Of a DNA stretch of 64,000 bases, positions 55,745-64,000 are shown in pieces; the first letter of the stretch is position 1, and each line of letters begins with the position of its first letter. The translations under genes were made by a program, and so were the position numbers. Source of the stretch: Lycocorax pyrrhopterus obiensis (taxonomy: Eukaryota > Chordata > Aves > Passeriformes > Paradisaeidae); NCBI GenBank assembly GCA_014706295.1, contig JACSVZ010000038.1, forward strand, positions 3,534,001 to 3,598,000. Direction: 5' to 3'. The notes under the pieces were generated by a model that saw only the letters and a program-made list of their open reading frames with translations, did not search any database and was not told the origin of the DNA.

Positions 55745-58700
55745 GTATCTCTGCCCAAATTGGAAAGACTCCAGTCCTAAACAAGTGAAGTTCTGGGCAA
55801 AGGACTCTAGAGAGAAATTTTTACAAAGGGCTTGTGTATCTAAAGACCTATCTTGCAGGTCCAGCAGAACAACTCCTTCTTTATCATCTCTGCTTTTTAA
55901 GAAAGACTGATTTCTATTGGCTCTTTAAAAAGCAAAACACCTAAAAATGGGCTAAGAGTTGACTCATAATGAAGTAAATCTCCCATGTCAGTCTCTGTTA
56001 GAATGCGGGTAGAGTGTCCAGTTTGGACATACAATCTGGAAGAGGCATTGAGGCTGTGGGGCTGAGATACAAAACCCAAGTAGATGGTTGTATCCACTGT
56101 CCCATGGCTTTCCTGGCTTCCAGCAAGCACTTAGCATATCAGCCTTTTGAAAGTGCTTGATTTCTCTGAACTGCTGGGAAAAAACCCTTAAGGACCATGA
56201 TGTAGTGAATGGCAGGTAAGTGTGACAGCCCTGTCAACTGAACATGTGGTGACTGGGAGGATGGATATGGACCATCCATACCTAGACCTGTCCTAGGACA
56301 TGGATACTTTCTGCTGGAGTGTAAAAAGCCACTGGGATATTCCCTGCTGCTAATTGTCGTGGGGAAAGATGTGATTTCTTTGTGTGTTAAGCAATCCTTC
56401 AGCCCTCCCTTCCCTGGATTTTGCAATTCTATAGTCTTGTTCTCCTCGTTACAGTAACCTTAATTTGGGGGTTGGTATTAATTCTGTCTCCTGCATTGCT
56501 CACTGGCCCTGGGAACAGAGTCCAATTATGCAGCTGTGACCTTCATTACAAGTTAGCAGACTTTCTGCAAATGAACTTCCTTCATGTTTCACAGAGCTAC
56601 TCAAATAATGGAATTTCCTTCCTATGGGAAATGCCAATCTTTCAACATCTATTTTTGCCCTATTTTTTAACAAAATGTCAAAATTTCAACTCTTACCAAA
56701 CGTGAAGCTCAGGAAAATTTAGAAATGTAAAGAAATGTTTTGGTTTGGATCACACTGATGCAAATCTACTCCTACCTGAGCTATAGTATTTCGTCATGTG
56801 AGTGCCTCTCATAATTTACCTTTTTTACCTGGATGCGGCCTGGAGGGAGGAGCAAGGGCCAAGGAGAACAAGGCCCAGAGAGCTAAAAGAGAAAGAACAT
56901 GTGATGCCGTTCCCACTGACAGCACTTGACAGGACATTTGGTTAGAATTTCTGATGGGACAAAAAAATAAAGAGGGTGAAGTTAAAAAATTGTATATCCA
57001 ATGACAAAAATTTTTACCCTCAAATTTTGTCTGGGTAGTTTCAACTGATGAGTGAGACAAAGTTTTATGAGTTTTTGAAGTTTCTGTCATTCTACAAGTG
57101 CCCTCATTTTCTTCTTGACTCTGCTGAGAGTGTATGTGACTGAGGCATTTTAGCTATTTTGAATCCCAGATCATGCTCCCTGCTTCTTCCAGGTGCACAG
57201 GGAACTTGAGCTGCACACTCCTAAGAGGAGTTCTGCATTGGGAGTTTGTGTGATTTGTTACGTACTTTTTTTTTTAGCAATCCCTGTAAATCACTATACA
57301 GGCACAGCCAGGGCGAACTGCAGATTCCTGTAGTGGTTACTCTGATGCCTGACTTTTCAAAAGCACCATTTTCTCAAACAGTTTGAGAAACTACACTGCC
57401 AGTGCCACAGGAGAATAAATCCCCTGCTCCCATCCTGAGAGGTTCTCTGATGGAAACTCATCTGGTTCCCACAGCATGACAAGAGGGATGAGGAGTAATT
57501 TTTATTTTCTTCCCTGCCCTAATCTACCTCTGACTCTTCCTCCCAGCCCCATGCTTGTCTGCTGCACTACAAACTAGCAGTTGTTCTGCCTGACCTATTT
57601 GAAAGAGACTTCATTCAAGTTTCATGCCATAAACAAGTTCTTTCTAAAGACCTTTTTATTTTCACTTGCCTTATTGTATTTGTACATTTAATTCTACTGT
57701 ATTTTGTGTTTTACCCATTACTTGGGAATACAGCTTTCTTCCACTGCTTGTGCTGCACAGAGAGAATTCCAATGCCAATGTGGCACTGTCTTTCCTTCCT
57801 TTCCATGAGCAGGCTGCATCTCTCCTTCCTTCCCACCTCTGCTCTGCCTCTTGCAGCCTGTGGTTGGCTGTGCTTTCTACCTGCACAATTGGCCTCCTGG
57901 TTCTCAGGCTCCCAGGTTTAGCAGCTCTCTCCTCTGCACTGTTGCGGTTTCTGTGCAGAGTGGAGTTTCAGTGAAGATGCCAACAGTCATCAGCTGCCTG
58001 GCTGAATATCAGCACAGAGTTTATGTTCTTTGTCACAGTGGCTGAAAAATCACTTTCTGCTTCTGCAGTTATAAATCAGATATATATATATCTGATCAGT
58101 TATAAATGCAAAATACCAGAGCTGCCTTCTCTATGCATTATTGGCATTTTAATTATTACACAACTCTTTACACATATATGAGAGTCTTCTTTATGGCAAT
58201 AGGCAGTTTTCTTGCACTCACTTATAGGTTTGAACAGCTGAATTCTACATGTACCCAATTGCTCTGGCTGCTCTATAGAGAGACATGCAATGCAACCTCA
58301 CAAGTGAATTCACAGTAGGTAGAAGCATTTCTCAAGGCCCGTCTTCGTACACCCTTTGAAGCACTATGAAATACAGTCTGCCAGAATGACAGGTGGCATG
58401 ACTCCCATGGATTGCCCTTACAAATATATTATTTCTTCTTGAAACTCGAGCAAAATCTTCCAATAAGAGAATTTCCTGCTATGGAGAAGAATAGACCTCA
58501 ATACAGCACAAAGTGGATGTGCCTTGCCACAGAGGCCAGAGAAAGCAGTGTAAATATGAAGACTGGGCCATTCTCTGTTCCTTTCTCCAGACCTTTATTT
58601 CTGAAAACCGCTATCTGCCCAGGAAGAGGCATTTCAGACTGGCACATTAGCTGAATACCCACAATATAGTGACATGAATGCCATCTGACTTTATCCCTTC

Positions 58701-58794
58701 ATCTCCTGCCTTGTCTGATCTCACTCCATTCCTTCTGAGTCATGCTTTCAAATAGTGAGGATCAAACCTTACGTGTTTTTTTTTCCATGGTCCA
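55745..58794. other. Stretch without a recognised gene
   Basis: No conserved exon was found. It contains the TA palindrome at 58066-58107 and short homopolymers. Confidence 0.45.
58066..58107 (+). repeat. (TA)n palindrome flanked by an 11-bp direct repeat
   Basis: ATCAGATATATATATATCTGAT (58075-58096) is a self-complementary 22-mer, written here as two 11-bp halves around its TA centre. CAGTTATAAAT occurs at 58066-58076 and again at 58097-58107, 31 bp apart. Confidence 0.85.
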
Positions 58795-61700
58795 GGGTAT
58801 CGTTCAGTTTGAAAAAGCCCTCTGAGATCATCAAGTTCAGCCATTCCCCCAGCACTGCCAAGCTCACTACTAACCCATGTCCCCAAGTGCCACATCCACA
58901 TGGCCTTTAAATCCCTGCAGGGATGGGGACTCCACCACTGTCCTGGGCAGCTGTGCCAGGGCTGGACAGTCCTTTTGGTGAAGAAGTGTTCCCAGTCTAA
59001 ACCTCATCTGGCGCAATTTGAGGTCATTTGTTATTGTCATGTCCCTTGTTCCCTGGGAGGAGAACCCAACCCCCACCTGGCTCCACTTTCCTGTCAGGCA
59101 GTTGTGGAGAGTGATAAGATCACCCCGAGCCTCCTTTTCTCCAGGCTGAGCCCCTCCAGCTCCCTCAGCTGCTCCTCATCAGATTTGTGCTCCCAGACCC
59201 TTCCCCAGCTCTGTTCCCTTCACTGGACATGCTACAGCCCCTTTAATGTCTTTCTTGGAGTGAAGGGCCAAAAACTGAACTCAGGATTTGAGGTGGGGCC
59301 TCACCAGTGCCCAGCACAGGGGGATGGTCACTGCCCTGGTCCTGCTGGCCACACTATGGCTGGTACAGGCCAGGTGCCATTGGCCTTTTTGGCCACCTGG
59401 ACACTCCTGGGCTCATGTTCAGCCACTATTGACCAGCACCCCCAGGCCCTTCTCCACTGGCGGCTTTTCAACCACTCTGCCCCAAACCTGGAGTGTTCCA
59501 TGGGGTTCTTGTGACCCAAGGGCAGGGCCTGGCACTTGGCCTTGTTGAACCTCACACCATTGGCCTTGGCCCATTGATCCAGCCTGTCAAATTGCCTCTG
59601 CAGGGCATTCCTGCCCTCCAGCAGATCAACATCCCACCCAGCTTGGTGTTATTTGTGAAATGACTGAGGGTGTCCTTGATGCCCTCGTCCAGATCATCGA
59701 TGAAAACCTTAAACAGGATTGGGCCCAAAACTAAGCCCTGGAGAACACCACTGGTCCCAGCTGCATGTGACTCCATTCACCACCATTCTTTTGGTTCAGA
59801 TGTCCAGACAGTTTTTACCCATCAAAGAGCACACCTGTCCAAGCCATGAGCAGACAGTTTCTCCAGAATACAGTGGGAAACAATGTCAAAAGCTTTACTA
59901 AGGCTGAGGTGTACAACATGCACAGCCTTTCCCTCATCCACTAAGCAGGTCAGCTCCTCACAGAAGATGAGGCTGGTCAAGCAGGACCTGCCTTTCATAA
60001 ACCCACGCTGGCTGGGCCTGATGCCCTGGTTGTCCTACACATGCCATGTGACAGCTTAAGACGATCTGCTTCATGACCTTCTCTGGCACTGACTGGCCTG
60101 TAGTTCCCTGGATTCTCCTTCCAATCCTTCTTATAAGCGTGCCTCACATTTGCTGACTTTCCATCACCCAAGACCTTTCTGGCTGACTGGGACTGCTGGT
60201 AAAACATGTGAGAGAGAGGCTTGGTGAGCTCTTTTGCCACCTCCTGCAGTATCCTTGGACTTGTGCTGGTCTAAGTGGCATAGCAGGTCACTGGCCATTC
60301 CCTCCTGGATTATAGGGTCTTCATTCTGCTCCCCATCTCTGTCTTCCAGTTCAGTCCTCTGGGTACCTTGAGGATAACTGTTCTTGCTATTAAAGACTGA
60401 GGCAAAGAAAGCATTAAGTACTTCAGCCTCTTCCTCATCCTTTGTGGCAATGTTTCTCACCGCATCCAATAAGGGATGGAGATTCTCCTTGGCCGTCCTG
60501 TTGCTGATGTGTCTATAGAAACACTTTTTGTTATCTCTTACAGCAGTGGCCAGATTAATTTCTAGCTGGGCTTTGGCGACTCTAACTTTCTCCCTGCATA
60601 ACCTCCCTGCATAACATCCTCATAGTCCTCCTGAGTTCCCTGCCCCTTTTTCCAGAGGTGATAAATGCTCTTTTCCTCCCTGAGTTCCAGCCAGATTTCT
60701 CTGTTCAGCCAGGCCAGTCTCTTCTCCACCGGCTCGTCTTTTGGCACATGGGGACAGCCTGTTCTTGTGCCTTGAAGATTTCCTTCTTGAAGAATGTCCA
60801 GCCTTCCTGGACCCCTTGGCCCTTCAGGGCTGCTTCCCAAGGGACTCTCAATCAGTCTCCTAAACAGACCAAAGTCTGCTCTCCAGAAGGCCAAGGTGGC
60901 AGTTCTGCTGTCTCCCTTCCTTATTTCTCCAGTACCAAAAACTCATTATCGCCGTGTCCAGATGGCCTCAGCTGTCACATCCCCCACCAGTCCTTCTCTG
61001 CTCACAAACAGCAAGTCCAGCCGGGCAGCTTCCCTGGCTGTCTCACTTACCAGCTGTGTCAGGCAGTTCTCTTCCACGCACTCCAGGAACCTCCTAGACT
61101 GTTTTCTGTCCGCTGTGTTGTATCTCCAGCAGACATCTGGTAAGTTGAAGTCCCACACAAGAACAAGGACCAGTGATTGTGGGGATTTTTCCAGCTGCTT
61201 ATAGAATGTTTTATCTGACTCTTCTTCCTGGTTGGTCAGTCTGTGACAGTCATTGACATTCCCCCTTAACCATAAACATAAGCATTCAACCTTATCATTT
61301 TGATGCCTTTGTCAGCCCAAAATGCACAGCAGAATGCACACCGAAATGCACACGTGATATAGGGCTATGACACTTTTATAAGTTTAGCGTATTAGCATAA
61401 TTGACAAGAATCCCCAATTAGAAGTTAATAAAGTAATTCCCCCCTTGGTTCAGCCTCCTACTGAAGCCTCCCCCCCTTGGTTATAGCCCCACATTTTTTA
61501 TGTCTACATACATAGGAAAGCAGAAGAATGGCCTTGGTTCATTGAAGAAGTAAGATCAGAATAGGATTCCAGGAATGTGTCTGTCTTAACAGAGTACTGG
61601 AAAAGTACTGAAGTAAACTGAGAAACTATATAACTGTGCAATACAATAATCGCCTACAAAGCTATGAATATATGAAAAATATATAAAAAGAAAAAGTCTT

Positions 61701-62190
61701 GTGGCATCAATTGCCATTATTAAGCTCAGGGCAGTCAAAACACTCCCTCACACACAGGGTTACCCCAACAGTTCCCCTTCCTTGCCTGTCCCTTCTGACA
61801 AGTCTACAGCCACCCATTGCAGCACTCCAGTCGTGTGAGTTGTCCCACCATGTCTCTGTGATGGCAACTATGTTGTAGTTGTCCAGATGCACCGTGGTTT
61901 CCAGCTCCTCCTGTTTGTTGTCCATGCTGCAGGTATTGGTGTAGGTGCACTTCAGTTGGTCTACTGATACCACCACCTTTTTGGAGGGAGAAGCCCTAAT
62001 TCCTATGTGACCATTCTCAGATGATTCCATGGTTTCTAACCCATCAAAAATCCTTGCTTCTTTGCTGCCACATCAATCTCCATTCCTTCCCAAGCATGGA
62101 GATGACAGACTGAAGGACCTCAGTAGCACACCATCTCTCAAACATCAGCACGCCACCCCCAGGCTTATCTCTAGTGAGCCTGGGTTATTC
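58795..62190 (-). mobile_element. Long CR1 LINE copy, interrupted by an LTR
   Basis: Read on the minus strand, the copy shows a 5' region (about 62030-62190), then an endonuclease N-terminus (NKQEELETTVHLDNYNIVAI, ITETWWD; 61710-62030). An LTR at 61301-61709 interrupts it. The endonuclease resumes (DFNLPDVCWRYN; about 60946-61300), followed by linker, reverse transcriptase ([34 protein letters not shown] near 59700) and a 3' UTR to about 58795. Without the LTR it is about 3 kb, close to a full ORF2. Stops and frameshifts break it into at least seven pieces, and FADD reads FTNNT, so it is inactive. Confidence 0.92.
61301..61709 (-). mobile_element. Solo LTR, copy B, nested in the CR1
   Basis: The 409-bp element is bounded by TGATGCC and GGCATCA. 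The CR1 endonuclease sequence stops at 61300 and resumes at 61710, so the insertion is exact. The flanks show ATTT/ATTG, a likely worn 4-bp target duplication. On the minus strand TTATAAAAGTGTCATAGCCC suggests a TATA region. It shares ends and internal sequence with 55320-55744. Confidence 0.8.
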
Positions 62191-63087
62191 ACCTTTGTAG
62201 TTTTTCTCACTTTGTCTTTTCACTGCTCTGTTCCCTCCTCAGCAACACTTTCCTGCTGCTCTTCCCTAAGTCCCCAGCCTCCCTGCCACCACAGGTGGGT
62301 GATGATGAGGTAACAAAGAATGGTTAGGGAGAAGGAAATCCCACACAAGAATAAGAGTTGGGTTCTTAGGAAGCAAAGGTTATTGAGTTGGAAGCAATCA
62401 CTCTGGAACAGTTTCTGGCCTGAGTAATGTTAGAAGCTCCCTGGTAACCCAAGAATCTTCAGTATAGAGTGATGTTATCCCATAGGACAACCATGGTAGT
62501 AGGAAGGCCAAAACTGGAAGAGCAGCTGTGTTGAGAGAAGCTACATTTAGGTTGCACTATATTGTTTGAATGCATTTTTTATGTAGCCAAGCAATTTTAA
62601 AAAAAAGCAAACAATCCTTGGCAGCAGCAGCAACAGTCTTCTGAACCGTAATGGACACAATTATTATTTGTTCTGAGCGTGGTTTGTTTCTGTGGCTAAG
62701 ACTCTGCAATAGAGCACCTTCATGTACACCCTCTTCCATGTTAATAGACTGAAATGTCTGAACTGGCAACTAATTATTTCAGGGGAATGGCTTGCATGAT
62801 TTTGCAACAACAGCACATGACTTTTATTTGGGTATCCTCTATTAATACAAACCAAAGGACATCACAAAGCCTTTCTGTTACTTCAAGTAGATTGGTCTGA
62901 TACTGCTATGGGCTGTCTGCCTTCTCTGAGCTGGGAAAACAGGATGGAAATGCTTCACTTCTGCTGCTCTGATGATATATTTGTCCAAATTTAAGTTGGC
63001 CCATTTTCTTTGGCATTCTCCATATGGTATTACCATTGGCATTGTGCTCTTCTCCAACAGCACCCAATGCTATGTATTTGTATATGT
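62191..63087. other. Stretch without a recognised gene
   Basis: No conserved exon or clear element was found. The extreme 5' part of the CR1 may extend slightly into it. Confidence 0.4.
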
Positions 63088-63160
63088 ATTACAAGGACAA
63101 AAGGGACCAAGTGTGATCATCTAATCTGACCTCCTTTTTCAGGACAGGAATAGTCCTCTG
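63088..63160 (-). mobile_element. Ancient CR1-type tail relic
   Basis: GGACAAAAGGGACCAAGTGT followed by GATCATCTAATCTGACCTCC matches the old amniote CR1 3' tail. It is the same kind as the relic at 29686-29890. Confidence 0.6.
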
Positions 63161-64000
63161 TTAATTAATTTTCTTTTAAGTAGAATATACTATTTTAAAA
63201 AAATTTTGGAACCTGCATTACTGCCTTCTGGTGGTCATGAATTCACCACAGTTTCAGGCAAATTATATAAGCCTGTGTCTACCTGACCCTGGAAATGATG
63301 CATAAGCACTCAAGGAGGAAGAAGCAGTCAGCTGCTGCTGTAGAGGAGCTGAACCGAACCTACTAATGCTGATGGTAATGCTGACATTGACACACCAAGA
63401 GGCTGTAGCTTAATCACCATGGATAAACAAACATGCATGCATACAGCACCTGCAGGCAGTGTTAGAGGCTAAAATTCAAATGAGGTTGGTGGTATGAAAG
63501 TCTTAGTCAAGGTGGATGATCCTGCAACTGTCACTGGGACAGCAGCACCTCCAAGTTTTTTCCAGATGCGCCCTCAAATCATCACTTCCCTCAGCATAGA
63601 TTCACATGGTTCCTCTTCCTCTCTTTCCAAGAGAGATCTTAAACTACAGACTGAAGTGTTATGTTGATTTCTGGGGTCTGATTTTGCAATTTGCTTTCCA
63701 TTGGGAGTCTACCCTGTTATTCAATGGCTTTCTGGAAGGAGAAAAACTAAAAACCACAAGACTTCAGAAGATGCAGACAGCTCTAGAGGAAATCTACACC
63801 AATGGCTTTCCTTCACTGAATTGCAGAATCCCCTTAAACCATCTGCTTTCAACCATTCCTCATGAACTTTGTATTTCACTCTCTCAAGTTCTCTCTAGAA
63901 AAAGCACCTTTCTCTTCTTCAGAGACTTTCTATCACTCTGTTAATGACACTCTTCTGTCATGTTTCTTAGGCTCCTAATTTTGACAAAACATCTGTTTGC
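63161..64000. other. Terminal stretch, no gene recognised
   Basis: A 112-codon open frame at 63606-63944 (+) has no family resemblance and no splice or promoter context, so it is not called as a gene. Confidence 0.4.

Noticed and set aside
58795..62190. CR1 reverse transcriptase as a functional gene
   Set aside because: Frames are broken many times, the catalytic motif is altered, and an LTR interrupts the endonuclease.
63606..63944. 112-codon open frame at the window end
   Set aside because: No homology, splice context or promoter; this length is expected by chance in such sequence.

Overview
The window looks like bird nuclear DNA, probably from a gene-dense microchromosome. It holds three multi-exon vertebrate genes with GT-AG introns, two CpG-island promoters, and many fragments of the CR1 LINE family plus endogenous retroviral LTRs. 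CR1 is also common in turtles and crocodilians. The short introns and an LTR relic of an avian-looking family favour a bird, but the species cannot be named from this sequence. There are no bacterial operons, CRISPR arrays or rRNA genes. I did not find a convincing tRNA.

Layout. 1-520 is a GC-rich, CpG-island-like stretch that may be the promoter or first exon of a neighbour outside the window. 951-1442 is a probable solo retroviral LTR. 3430-5540 is RPL36 (+ strand, 105 aa, complete) with a CpG-island promoter carrying a perfect 72-bp tandem duplication. 6680-26500 is LONP1 (- strand), the mitochondrial AAA+ Lon protease: 18 coding exons that join in frame to 937 codons, convergent with RPL36. 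26573-32480 is intergenic, with two oppositely oriented CR1 fragments next to the LONP1 promoter. 32685-42592 is SLC1A6 (- strand), the EAAT4-type glutamate transporter: nine coding exons that join in frame to 567 codons. From 42.6 kb to the end no gene could be supported. That part holds CR1 copies, two LTRs of one family (one inserted into a CR1), an older LTR relic and simple repeats.

The three genes do not form a pathway. RPL36 is a cytosolic ribosomal protein, LONP1 works in mitochondrial protein quality control, and SLC1A6 is a plasma-membrane glutamate transporter. I found no clearly new biological system. The best leads are the 50-bp near-perfect palindrome in a LONP1 intron, the 72-bp promoter duplication at RPL36, the LTR nested in a CR1, and the tandem repeat in the U3 region of the LTR upstream of RPL36.
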